Positions 1 to 8,883 of a stretch of 64,000 nucleotides of DNA are shown in pieces. The DNA comes from Roseiarcus fermentans. Its GTDB lineage: Bacteria; Pseudomonadota; Alphaproteobacteria; Rhizobiales; Beijerinckiaceae. The stretch spans positions 111,997 through 175,996 of the forward strand of contig NZ_QNRK01000009.1 of the NCBI RefSeq assembly GCF_003315135.1, read 5' to 3'. Each line of letters opens with the position of its first letter. The stretch's first letter is position 1. The position numbers were made by a program, and so were the translations under genes. The notes below the pieces were generated by a model. The model made no database searches and was not told where the DNA came from. It saw nothing but the letters and a program-made list of their open reading frames with translations.

Positions 1-399
1 CGACGTTGACCGTATTGACGCCGCCGTTATGGTCGCCTCTAATCCCGCGTCATGGGGGCGCATCCGAGGATAGGGACCGAGCCGGTTCCCCCGGCGGTCG
101 AGGCGTTCGTCACGCGCTGGCGTCCGTCGCCGCCGTCGGCCGCCCGCCCTACCCCGCCGACGACTTCGCCCAGACCGCCGCCGTCATGGCCGCGCTCGCC
201 TCGGCCTCCGCGTCTCTCACCGCCGACGCGCTCGCCGCGTCATTCAAACAGGGCCGCAAGGTCGCGCCCAAGGTCGCCGCCGTGCACGCCGCCCTCGCCC
301 TGTCAAACGACATCCGGAAGGGGACCAGCGGCGACCCGCACGGGATGGGTCGAAACAACCGACCGCGGCAAGCGCTTCGTCCTTCGCCGGGCAGCCTGA
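1..399 (+). pseudogene. Decayed C-terminal end of a protein, possibly a type IIG-like DNA methyltransferase
   Basis: No intact frame covers this stretch, but protein-like segments follow one another in two frames. Frame 1 reads PPAVEAFVTRW near 91-123. Frame 3 then reads SLTADALAASFKQGRKVAPK near 215-275. Frame 1 resumes with GWVETTDRGKRFVLRRAA up to the stop at 397-399. A helical segment with a basic linker and a short strand-rich tail resembles the C-terminus of Eco57I/type IIG methyltransferases, but I only recognise the style, not a defining motif. At least two frameshifts are needed, and the 5' part lies outside the window. The family assignment is tentative. Confidence 0.3.
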
Positions 400-569
400 T
401 CCGCCGGTTGCGCCGCGCGGCGGCGAAAGCAAATGATTTCTGTTTTTCATGACTTATGCTAGCATTGATTCGTCGATCCAAACAAACGGCGCCCGTCGGA
501 GAAGGAAGGTATGTCGAGCGAAGGCCCGCCCTCGGAAGACGCGATGACGGCCAGTCACGCCCGCGCGCC

Positions 570-1900
570 GCAGGTCGCCGCAACCGACCGGTCCGGTCCT
601 GAACGGCCGTCCTCGGGCGTGACAGTCGCCCGTAACTCGCAAGGTGGCTGTCCGCGAGGAGCCGGACGGGGCGCACGCTGGGAGGGCGCCCGTCTCGCGC
701 ACCCCGGCGGCGAGACGCCGCCGCTCCCGTTGAGCGCCGTGACCGCCGCCCGTACGCCGGGCTTGGGAGATACAATCGCCCGTAACTCCCAACCCCGTCA
801 TTGCGAGGAGCAAAGCGACGAAGCAACCCATGCCGCCGCTTGCCTCCTGCGGAAAAAATCGCTCCGACTTCTGCTCGCAACCAAGGGCGGCGGGACGACC
901 AGAGGGCGCGACAGCGGCCCAGCGGCCCTGGATCGCTTCGCTTCGCTCGCGATGACGGCGCTGTTGGCCACCGGCTTGGGAGTTACAATCGCCCGGAAAA
1001 CTCCGCGCAACCTCTTGAAAACACTCAAAACCGGCCCGAGGCGGACGCGAACGGCGCCGTCATCGCGAGCGGCCACTTGGTCGAGGAGCCCGGGAGGACG
1101 CGATCCAGAGGCCGCTCGGCTGCCGTCGTGCGCACCGGACCGACGCGTCGACCTTCGTGCTCATGACCGTGCGCGAGCGGCGCGTTCAACGGAAGGGCGC
1201 GCGTCCCGGGCGCCCGGGCGGCGGGACGCCGCCCCTCTCGGGGCGCGCTGCCCGGCTCCTCGCGGAACACCCGCCTCGGGCGTGACAGTCGCCCGCAAAA
1301 CTTCGCGCAAGCCTTTGAAAATCCTCAAAACCGGCGCGACCTCACGGGGCGGAGCGAAGGTCGCCCTCCCCCGGCGCGACTGCCGACGTGGACTGGTGAA
1401 CAGGGTTCCTCGCAAGCCACATACGAAGCCGCAGTCGCCCGTAACCGCCACGGGGGGGTCCTTGCACTTCGTCATCGCGAGGAGCCCGAAGGGCGACGCG
1501 GCGATCCAGGAGCCGTCTGCGCTGCCGGCTGCCGAAGCGCTGGACCCCACTGGCGGCAGGTGTCGGCGTCCCGGACTCCTGGATCGCCACGTCGCTTCGC
1601 TCCTCGCGATGACGGCTTTGAAGCGAGCCCCGCCTTCGGAGATACAGTGGCCCGTAACTCCCAAGGTGGCAGCGAATAGCGCCGTCATCGCGAGCGAAGC
1701 GAAGCGATCCAGGGCCGCTGGGCCGCTGTCGCGCCCTCTGGTCGTCCCGCCGCCCTTCCTTGCGAGCAATTTCTTCCGCAGGAAGCAAGCGGCGGCATGG
1801 ATTGCTTCGTCGCTTTGCTCCTCGCAATGACGGGGTTGGGAGATACAGTCGCCCGGAAAACGCCGTGCAACGCCCTGATAACACTCAAAACGGGCCCGAG
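570..1900. repeat. Repeat cluster 1: modular palindromic elements
   Basis: Three kinds of module recur here and in the clusters near 12.2, 46.5 and 57.2 kb. Module B begins CGTCATTGCGAGGAGC (or the CGTCATCGCGAG variant) and ends GCGATGACGG or GCAATGACGG. Copies lie at 796-958, 1471-1614 (variant) and 1683-1833 (opposite orientation). Module A is about 60 bp, with one end GCCGGTTTT and the other TAACTCCCAA; copies lie at 975-1040, 1274-1336 and 1836-1899. Module C is a GC-rich palindromic block at 652-745 and, inverted, at 1185-1270. Long open frames across the cluster are by-products of the GC-rich repeats. The 1900-2155 stretch holds nothing I can identify. Confidence 0.85.
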
Positions 1901-2155
1901 CTCAGGTGGAGGCTGCCACCGGCGCCGAAAGCCGGACGGAGATCGGGTCGCAGACTGCGCCCGAACCCACTGCCGCTCTTCGGAGTTCGCGACGCCCCAT
2001 ACGGCGCTCCCGCGCGGCCCGAATCCCCGTCCGGGAATATAACGACGCTCGGCGACATTGTGACCGCTGTACAACAATGGTATCATCTCTTTGACGACGA
2101 GATCGAACCGTCCTTTGCCCGCTTCCCCCTTGAGGCCCGGACGGACAGCGTTCCC

Positions 2156-3832
2156 CTAGCGCGATATCGGTCTCGTCGTCACTTCGCCCGGCGAGCCGTC
2201 CGCCAGCGCTTTCCTTCGCCCGTGATGAGGCCGCTCGGCGGCGATGTAGTAGCTCGCCTGCGCCGGCGCCGTGAGATAGCCCTGCGCGCGCCGTTCGATC
2301 AATTCGTCGGCCCGGGTCTCCCGTTCGGCCCGGTACTTGAACTCGAGCAGCGAATGGACGAGCCAGGTCTCGATCGCGCGGCCCCTGTCGTCGGGATCGT
2401 GGAACAGGTTCCACGCATAGGCGCCGTCGCGCATCCGCTCGTGGCCGATCTCCTGCATGAGCGCGAGGAACGCCGTCGAATCCGCTGGATCGATGCGATA
2501 TTCGATCAGCGCGAGGATCGGACCGGCGTCGTTTTCCAGCTTCTGCACGAAGGCTGGCGCACGCCAGTGCATCGAGGGCGCGAGATCGAACGCCGCCCCG
2601 GTCTCGAGCTTCCAGGGCAGCGTCGCGACGAGCCCCAGAGTGGCGCCGACCGCCGCGGCGGCGAGCGCGAACGGCAGGCCTTCCAGGCTCGCGACCTCGC
2701 CCCAGACGGCGCTGCCCGCCGTCATCGCCCCGAAGTAGACGGTCAGGAAGATGGCGAGGCCCCTGCCGCGAACCCAGTCCGGCAGCGCCACCTGCGCGGA
2801 GACGAACAGGGTGGTCATCGCAACGATCCAGCAGGCGCCCGCGACGAAGCTCGCGGCCATCGCGATCTCGGGCTTGCGTGCGAAGGCGAACAGGACCAGC
2901 GCCAGGACGGTCCCGATCGTCGCCGCGCCGGCCGAAAGGTCCGGCCCGAGACGCGCCTTCAGCGACTGAAGCCCGATCGAGCCGACCACCGACCCCAGGC
3001 CGATCATGCCCATCAAGAGGCCGTAGAGCGCGGCGCCGTCGTGAAGCCGGTCGCGCGCGATCAGCGGCATCAGCGCCCAGTAAGCGCTGGCGAAGGGAAA
3101 GAAGGCGATCGCGCGGATCAGCGTCGCGTCGAGGTCGCGGTTGTTGCGCGCGTAGCGGAGCCCGGCCGCGACGGCGGCGACGAACCGCTCCGCGGGCAGC
3201 GTCTCGGGGGCCTTTCGCGGCGGGCGCCACCACAGAAGCGCGGCCAGGACGAGGACGTTGGTCGCCACATAGACCCAGAACGGCAGCCTGAAGCCGACGG
3301 CCGTAATGGCGACGCCGCCGAGCGCCGGCCCGAGGGCGCGGCTGACGTTGTAGCCGGCGTTGCTGACGGCGATGGCGGCGTCGAGTTCGGGTCTCGGCAC
3401 CAGCATCGGCGTGATGATCTGCCAAGCGGGCGCAGCCAGCGCGCCCGCGGCGCCGAGCAGGAACGTCGTCCCGAGCAGCCCCGGCGCGGATTCCCAGTGG
3501 AGCATGACGACCGCGGCGAACGCCACGCCGACGGCGACGACGCCGACCTGCGCCGCGAGCAGGAGCCGGCGCGGATCGACCACGTCGGCGAGCGCGCCGG
3601 CCGGGATGGTCAGGAGGAACATCGGCGCCATGGTCGCGACCTGGACGGCGGAGACCATCAATGGATCGGGATTGAGACTGGTCATCAGCCAGCTCATCGC
3701 CGTGTCGAACATCGCGATCCCGACGCTCGAGACCGAGCTCGCGATCAGAATGACGACGAACGCGGGGTGGCCGAACACCCCCCAGCGCGAGGGACCGGCG
3801 TCGTCAGTCGAGGGAACGGGTTGATCGGTCAA
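2156..3832 (-). CDS. MFS transporter, EntS-like (MFS_3) with C-terminal soluble domain
   Basis: A 558-residue inner-membrane protein. Roughly residues 20-415 carry the hydrophobic helices of a major-facilitator fold, with the cytoplasmic-loop motif GALADVVDPRRLLL near residue 80 and PALGGVAI later. This is the MFS_3 type found in enterobactin exporters and related drug or siderophore efflux proteins. Residues of about 430-558 are hydrophilic and look like a ferredoxin-like alpha/beta domain (IEYRIDPADSTAFLALMQEI, then a monooxygenase-like ESWLVHS-type strand). Plain 12-helix exporters are about 400-420 residues, so the tail is an addition. It stands alone, and the substrate cannot be read from the sequence. 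Confidence 0.85.
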   Translation of the reverse strand: MTDQPVPSTDDAGPSRWGVFGHPAFVVILIASSVSSVGIAMFDTAMSWLMTSLNPDPLMVSAVQVATMAPMFLLTIPAGALADVVDPRRLLLAAQVGVVAVGVAFAAVVMLHWESAPGLLGTTFLLGAAGALAAPAWQIITPMLVPRPELDAAIAVSNAGYNVSRALGPALGGVAITAVGFRLPFWVYVATNVLVLAALLWWRPPRKAPETLPAERFVAAVAAGLRYARNNRDLDATLIRAIAFFPFASAYWALMPLIARDRLHDGAALYGLLMGMIGLGSVVGSIGLQSLKARLGPDLSAGAATIGTVLALVLFAFARKPEIAMAASFVAGACWIVAMTTLFVSAQVALPDWVRGRGLAIFLTVYFGAMTAGSAVWGEVASLEGLPFALAAAAVGATLGLVATLPWKLETGAAFDLAPSMHWRAPAFVQKLENDAGPILALIEYRIDPADSTAFLALMQEIGHERMRDGAYAWNLFHDPDDRGRAIETWLVHSLLEFKYRAERETRADELIERRAQGYLTAPAQASYYIAAERPHHGRRKALADGSPGEVTTRPISR

Positions 3833-3982
3833 CGAGACAATCGACTTTACAGAGCGCTGTCATCCGTGCGCCGATCAGGGCGAATTGGCAATGGCGCCCA
3901 TTGCCGTTCGGCGACGGCGGCCCGACATGAGCCTGAAACAAGGACGCGCTATCCGGTCCGGCGCGGCCTCGAGAGTAGAATT

Positions 3983-4987
3983 ATGGTACGGGTTTCGCTT
4001 CGCTTGGCCTCGGGTCGTGCGCCTGATCGTCGCAAAAGGGTCGCATTTCTGGTTCGCGGCGGGGCCGCCGCAACGACGATCGTCCTCGCCATCGCCGGGT
4101 TCGCGGGCGGGAACGGTCCGGCTTTCGCCCAGGCGACGGGATGCGGCCGCTGCACCATCACGATCGGGCCGTTCAGCTTTCCCAACCCGTTCGCCAGCCC
4201 CGAGGCCGCCGCCCCCATCGAGCGGGCTCACCGCAACGGCGAGCGGCGGGGCGGAGACTCGCAGTCCCGTCGTCGGGCGGCGTCGGCGAACCGCGACGGC
4301 GGCCATGGTCTGGCCGCGGACGCGATCGGGGGCGCCGTTTACGTTTGTGTGCGAACCTGCGACGGCAGCTTCTTTCCCCTGCCCTTCGCCGGCTCGAGCG
4401 GATCGACCCTGGCGCAGATTTGCCAGGCGTTGTGCCCGAACGCCGAGATGGCGCTGTATACGATGCCGTTCGGCGGAACGATCGATCAGGGCGTCTCGCA
4501 GACCGGCGCGCGCTATACGGCCGAGCCGAACGCCCTCAAATTCCAGCAATCCTACGAAGAGAACTGCTCCTGCCGACGCCCCGGGCAGAGCTGGGCGGAC
4601 GCGCTCGCGGCGGCGGAGGCGAAATACGGCCACAGGGCGCATGAACTCGTCGTCACGGAGGAGGCCTCGGCGCAGATGTCGCGACCGAAGCCGGACCCCA
4701 ACGCCAAACCGACCGCGCGGAACGCCGCCTATTCGAAAGACCAGCCAGACGACGGCCAGCCGCTCGCAGCGGCCACGATCGCCGATCCCGATCCCGATCT
4801 CGACGCAAACGGCGTCGACACCAGACTCAAGGCGGCCACCGCGGCCGTCAGCCGCGAAACCTCGGGCATCACGGCGATCGACATCGAGAGCGGATCGCGC
4901 TTCGGGTTGAAGGACGGCCGCGTCGTTCAGGACAGCAATCCCGAGGGCGGGCGCAGACGCGTGCGGATCCTGGCGCCGCTGTTCTGA
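3983..4987 (+). CDS. DUF2865 domain protein, secreted
   Basis: A 334-residue protein of unknown function. The ATG at 3983 is chosen because the open frame upstream overlaps the opposite-strand transporter and is not protein-like. The N-terminus is basic, followed by a hydrophobic stretch ending AGGNGPAFAQA, consistent with a signal peptide cleaved near residue 50. The core segment GAVYVCVRTCDGSFFPLPFA, followed by LCPNAEMALYTMP and a CSCRRPGQSW motif, is characteristic of the DUF2865 family widespread in Hyphomicrobiales. The cysteine pairs suggest periplasmic disulfides. The C-terminal 100 residues are acidic, low in complexity and probably disordered. Confidence 0.8.
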   Translation: MVRVSLRLASGRAPDRRKRVAFLVRGGAAATTIVLAIAGFAGGNGPAFAQATGCGRCTITIGPFSFPNPFASPEAAAPIERAHRNGERRGGDSQSRRRAASANRDGGHGLAADAIGGAVYVCVRTCDGSFFPLPFAGSSGSTLAQICQALCPNAEMALYTMPFGGTIDQGVSQTGARYTAEPNALKFQQSYEENCSCRRPGQSWADALAAAEAKYGHRAHELVVTEEASAQMSRPKPDPNAKPTARNAAYSKDQPDDGQPLAAATIADPDPDLDANGVDTRLKAATAAVSRETSGITAIDIESGSRFGLKDGRVVQDSNPEGGRRRVRILAPLF

Positions 4988-5033
4988 GGGCGGCCGCCGC
5001 GAAGGCGTCTGCTGGCGACGGCTCAGTCCAGGC

Positions 5034-7451
5034 TCAGTCCAGACTACATTGTACGTTGTTATAACGTAATATAGGAACCAGAGCCTCGCTCATCGCGCGC
5101 GCCACGCGCGCGTTTCCGCGCTCGGTGAAATGCACGATGTCGAGGTAGAGATCGTCGTCCCAGTCGCCGTCGAGGCTGGCGATCGCCTCGACGACGGGCG
5201 CGCTCTGCTCGCGGCCGATCAGCCTCACCATGCGGTTGTGGGCCGCATTGGCGGCGATGATGTCGTCGATCGGCTTGAACACGGCGCCGTAAAAGGCCTT
5301 GACCTCGCGCGGGGCGTTCGCATCGACCGCGAGGCTCGAGGTCGCCAGCACGACTGGCGTCCCATGCTCGCGCCCGAGCGCGATCAGCTTGCGATAGGCG
5401 TCGGCGTAACGGCTGCGCATGAGGGCCGGATCGGACAGCGGCGGCGGGGCCGGACGCGGCGCGGCGCCGCGGGTGCGAAAATCGTGCAGGGCGCGCTCGA
5501 TCGTCAGCACCGCCCGGCCGATCAGCGCCGACGCGCGGGGACGGACGCCGGGCTCGTTCGGTTCGGCTTCCTGACGCAGGCCGAGGGCGTAGAGACCGTT
5601 CATGCCGTGGGTCGAAAGGACGAGATCGGGCTTGAGGGGCAGGACGTCGCGGCGCATCCGCTCGAGGTTGTCCTCGAGCGTATAGGCCTCGGTCCCGGCG
5701 TTGATCACCTCGACCGGCCGGCTGCATCTGCCTGCGAACAGATCCTGCAACTGTTCGGGCCAGGGTCGCTCGCCGTCGCGTAGCGTCGGCCCGAACGTCT
5801 GGGACTCGCCCAACGCCACGATCCGGAAGCGGTCGCCCTTGTCCAGCGCCGGCTCCGGGCCGCGAAAGCCCGCCGAATTGATCCGGATCGTGGTGTCGAA
5901 CATGCGTCCCGAGCTTCCCGGCGCGAGGACGAACGGCAGCTTCTTCTGCGGGTCTGGCCTTTCGATTGCGCCGCGAATGCCGTCGTCGCGGATCCATTCG
6001 TTGAGGTAGTAGAACCACCACATCGCGAAGGCGGACGGATTCTCCCGCGCGGCGCGGAAGGAATAGGTCGGGTTGGCCACCGATCCGGCGATCGGCACGC
6101 CGGTCGCCGACCGATAGAGCGCGTCGGCCGCCGGCAGCGCGAGCGCGAACAGGAGGAACGCGCGGGCCGCCACCCCGAGCCCGGGAGAAAATCGCCCCGC
6201 GCGCTCGGCGAGCGCGAGCGCGAACGCGCTTGCTGCGACCAGCGCCGGGTAGAAGAGATAGGGCTCGTTGGCCATGAAGGCGCTGCGCGCCGTCGCGACG
6301 GCGCCGAGAAAGGCGCAGAGGAGCGCCGCGACCCAGAGCTTTCCCCCGCCGGAGTCGGCGGCATTCTGCGCCTCCCGCAGCGCGGCGGATGCGGATCGCC
6401 GCCGGTAGTCCGGTCGCGCGGCCAGGATCGGACGTTCGAAGCCGCGCCAGAACACGGTCGAGACGGCGCAGATCGCCGCGACGTAGAGGGCGAGCTGCGC
6501 GAGGATCGGCCAGGCGCCGACCAGGGGTTTCAGCGCCATGACGATGACGATGTGGAACAGGTAGGCCGAGTAGGAGATGCGGCCGAGGTAGAAACACACG
6601 GCCGAGAGCCGCGGCCCCTTGAACCAGCCGTCGGCCTCGCGGAAGAACCCCACCGCAGCAACGCCGAACAGCGCGGACGCGTATGGGAACAGGCGCTGGG
6701 CGACGCCGCCGCCCTCGAGCGCGAGCCTGGCTACGCCGATTTCGAGCGCCGAGGCGGCGGCGAACGCCGCGCCGAGCGCGACAAGCCGCCGCAAGCCCGA
6801 AGCCGTGTCCGGCTCGACCAGCCGCCGCCGCTCGAGCGCCAGATAGAGCAGAAATCCCCAGACGATCGAATCGATCCGGAAGAGGGTCACCCGCCGCGCG
6901 TTCAGGTCCCAGTCCGGCGGGGCATGGAACGCCCTCAACGCCGCGATCACGAGGACGAAGAGGATGGCGAAGGCGACATCGAGCCGACGGTCGTCGCGCG
7001 CGAGCGCCCGCCCGATCAGAAATAGCAGCGGAGCAAACAAAAGATAGAACCACTCCTCGACCGCGAGACTCCAGGCGACCGGGTAGAAGTCGACCGCGTT
7101 GGCCGACCGGAACAGGTTCTCGACATAGAAGAGATACCGGAGGGTGTCGGCGGTCAGGAGGTTGCCCGTCATCACGGCGACGACGAGGAGCGCGGCGACA
7201 TAGGGCGGGATGGTCCGCATCCACCGCCGGGTCAGAAAAACGCCGAGGTTGCGCCAGGAGCGGCCGACCACCCAATCGACGATCTGGGGGGCGAGCACGA
7301 AACCGCTGAGGACAAAGAACACTTCGACCGCCGCCACCGCGACCGACTCGATCCCGGGGCTGAATGGCGCGTTGGCGGTCAGGTAATGCGGAACAGCGAC
7401 CGCGAACGCGGCCGCGCCGCGGAGGAAATCCAGCGAGGCGCTGCGCTTCAT
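5034..7451 (-). CDS. Acyltransferase-3 / SGNH-hydrolase fusion (OafA/OatA type)
   Basis: An 805-residue envelope enzyme expected to O-acylate a cell-surface glycan. Residues 1-390 are a polytopic acyltransferase-3 domain: it begins LDFLRGAAAFAVAVPHY, with the conserved R and H of the family, and contains FFVLSGFVL. After further membrane helices, residues of about 520-800 form a periplasmic SGNH domain: GESQTFGP (block I, Ser nucleophile), INAGTEAYT, STHGMNGLY and DIVHFTERG (block V with Asp and His). The start overlaps the stop of the 45-residue gene upstream (ATGA), which argues for translational coupling. ExoR lies further upstream on the same strand. The substrate may be exopolysaccharide or lipopolysaccharide; that is inference. 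Confidence 0.88.
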   Translation of the reverse strand: MKRSASLDFLRGAAAFAVAVPHYLTANAPFSPGIESVAVAAVEVFFVLSGFVLAPQIVDWVVGRSWRNLGVFLTRRWMRTIPPYVAALLVVAVMTGNLLTADTLRYLFYVENLFRSANAVDFYPVAWSLAVEEWFYLLFAPLLFLIGRALARDDRRLDVAFAILFVLVIAALRAFHAPPDWDLNARRVTLFRIDSIVWGFLLYLALERRRLVEPDTASGLRRLVALGAAFAAASALEIGVARLALEGGGVAQRLFPYASALFGVAAVGFFREADGWFKGPRLSAVCFYLGRISYSAYLFHIVIVMALKPLVGAWPILAQLALYVAAICAVSTVFWRGFERPILAARPDYRRRSASAALREAQNAADSGGGKLWVAALLCAFLGAVATARSAFMANEPYLFYPALVAASAFALALAERAGRFSPGLGVAARAFLLFALALPAADALYRSATGVPIAGSVANPTYSFRAARENPSAFAMWWFYYLNEWIRDDGIRGAIERPDPQKKLPFVLAPGSSGRMFDTTIRINSAGFRGPEPALDKGDRFRIVALGESQTFGPTLRDGERPWPEQLQDLFAGRCSRPVEVINAGTEAYTLEDNLERMRRDVLPLKPDLVLSTHGMNGLYALGLRQEAEPNEPGVRPRASALIGRAVLTIERALHDFRTRGAAPRPAPPPLSDPALMRSRYADAYRKLIALGREHGTPVVLATSSLAVDANAPREVKAFYGAVFKPIDDIIAANAAHNRMVRLIGREQSAPVVEAIASLDGDWDDDLYLDIVHFTERGNARVARAMSEALVPILRYNNVQCSLD

Positions 7452-7585
7452 TGCGGCGGGGCGTACACGAACGGCGCGTTCGCCGTCTGCCCCGCGAGCG
7501 CGAACAGCGCCACGAACAGCACGAGACAGATCAACGCCGGCCCTGACCAGGATGCCGCCGACTGTCGTTCGATGAACGCTCGCAT
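7448..7585 (-). CDS. 45-residue single-pass membrane peptide coupled to the acyltransferase
   Basis: A short intact frame whose TGA overlaps the ATG of the acyltransferase-SGNH gene by the ATGA arrangement. It starts MRAFIERQSAASW, a short positively charged head. One hydrophobic helix follows (LICLVLFVALFALAG), then a tail ending NAPFVYAPPQ. By the positive-inside rule the tail should face the periplasm. The coupling and the clean topology are why I call it real although it is very short. I do not recognise a named family. The layout resembles DltX, the micropeptide that accompanies the Dlt acyl-transfer machinery and ends in a tyrosine-bearing tail, but that likeness is inference. Confidence 0.55.
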   Translation of the reverse strand: MRAFIERQSAASWSGPALICLVLFVALFALAGQTANAPFVYAPPQ

Positions 7586-7701
7586 ACTCACCGGCGGGAG
7601 GCCTCTGCGCGGACAGAATGAACGCGGGCCTTATACCCGCCCCGCCCGGGGCGGCAAACGGCGACGGTCGGATGGAGACCCAGCCCCGCGGGCGCCAACC
7701 C

Positions 7702-8664
7702 CTATTCGGCGGCCGAAGGCGGGGCCGCGGCCATCACCGGGATTCCGAACGGTCGCAGGATCTGCAGCGTCTGGACGACCGTGCGGGAAATCACCGAGGG
7801 GAGCGGAGGGCCTTTGGCGCGCTCGTCGAGCATCGCGGCCGCCGCCGCCCGATCCTGCGGGCTCGCGTCGGCGAAGTCGCGCCGGTAGAGATCGCGGATC
7901 CACTCGTCCTTGGGACCTTCCGCGCCGTTGTTGGCGATGGTCAGCCACATCAGCCCTTTCGGACGCTGCGGCAGCACCCCGTCTCCTACGAACAACAGGT
8001 GTCCCAGCAGCGCCTCCGACGGACGATGGCCCTTGCCCGACGCCAGCGAAAGCCACCGCACCGCGACGAGCTTGTCCCTCGCCAGACCGCCCGCCCCGAC
8101 GAGGTACATGTGGGCGAGATTGTACTGCGCATCCGGGTCCCCGAATGTCGAGGCGGCGTATTGGAACAACTCGCGCGCCCGCTCCGGGTCGGGACGGACC
8201 TCGCTCTTGGGAATGCCGGTCAGGCTGTAGACGCCCACCGCGACGAAGGCGCTCGACACCGCGCCGCGGTTGCGCGGGTCGAGCGAGTCCTCGTCATAAT
8301 CCTGAACGAGCTGGTTGAAATATTGGTAGGCTTTGACGTCGTCGCGTTGGACGCCGACGCCATCGGCATACATCTCCCCGAGCTTCCAGCGCGCGACCGG
8401 CTGGCCGCCTTCCGCCGCATAGGTCAGCGCGTCGACGCACGACGCGGCGTTGCCGGCGTGGAGGTCGTCAAGACCGGCGCGCAGGGCCTGTTCCGCGCTT
8501 GCGTAACTCTTGGGGCTGATTTTCGCCGGAACGCCCGACGTCTCGCCGTCGAAGGCGAAAGCGGACGCCGCGCTGAGCGCGACGAACGCCGCTGCGGCGA
8601 GCAGCGCCGCCTCGCGCCGCCGCCATCCCCTGTCTCCCACCTCAAAACACGCGTAAACGCGCAT
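7702..8664 (-). CDS. exoR: ExoR-like periplasmic Sel1-repeat regulator
   Basis: About 320 residues. The ATG at 8664 gives a basic start, a hydrophobic core and a cleavage site at ASAFA, so the mature protein is periplasmic; an upstream in-frame ATG at 8718 is less suitable. The mature part holds Sel1/TPR-like helical repeats, for example RWKLGEMYADGVGVQRDD, ELFQYAASTFGDPDAQYNLA and MYLVGAGG, in the order seen in rhizobial ExoR. In Sinorhizobium and Agrobacterium, ExoR binds and represses the ExoS/ChvG-ChvI sensor system controlling exopolysaccharide and motility. Here it precedes an envelope acyltransferase on the same strand. The symbol rests on remembered sequence resemblance. Confidence 0.7.
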   Translation of the reverse strand: MRVYACFEVGDRGWRRREAALLAAAAFVALSAASAFAFDGETSGVPAKISPKSYASAEQALRAGLDDLHAGNAASCVDALTYAAEGGQPVARWKLGEMYADGVGVQRDDVKAYQYFNQLVQDYDEDSLDPRNRGAVSSAFVAVGVYSLTGIPKSEVRPDPERARELFQYAASTFGDPDAQYNLAHMYLVGAGGLARDKLVAVRWLSLASGKGHRPSEALLGHLLFVGDGVLPQRPKGLMWLTIANNGAEGPKDEWIRDLYRRDFADASPQDRAAAAAMLDERAKGPPLPSVISRTVVQTLQILRPFGIPVMAAAPPSAAE

Positions 8665-8883
8665 GGATCCCGACCCGCCGACCGGCCACGCGGCGGCCTC
8701 GAACGAGGGCGCACACAACGCGTGACAAACGTAAACCCGAGCCCGGAAACTGCGAGTCGTTTATGGCGCAATCGCGGCGCGGCGCCGCCGGAATCCGGAC
8801 GCCCGGAAGATGCAATGGGGCTGTTGCCGCGAAGACACATGCGCTTTTTCACACTACACATAAGCTATTACTATTCGCCCTCT

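Noticed and set aside
1760-3982. Long plus-strand open frame upstream of the DUF2865 gene
   Set aside because: It is antisense to the MFS transporter, rich in Arg and Asp shadow sequence, and the real protein begins with the signal peptide at 3983.
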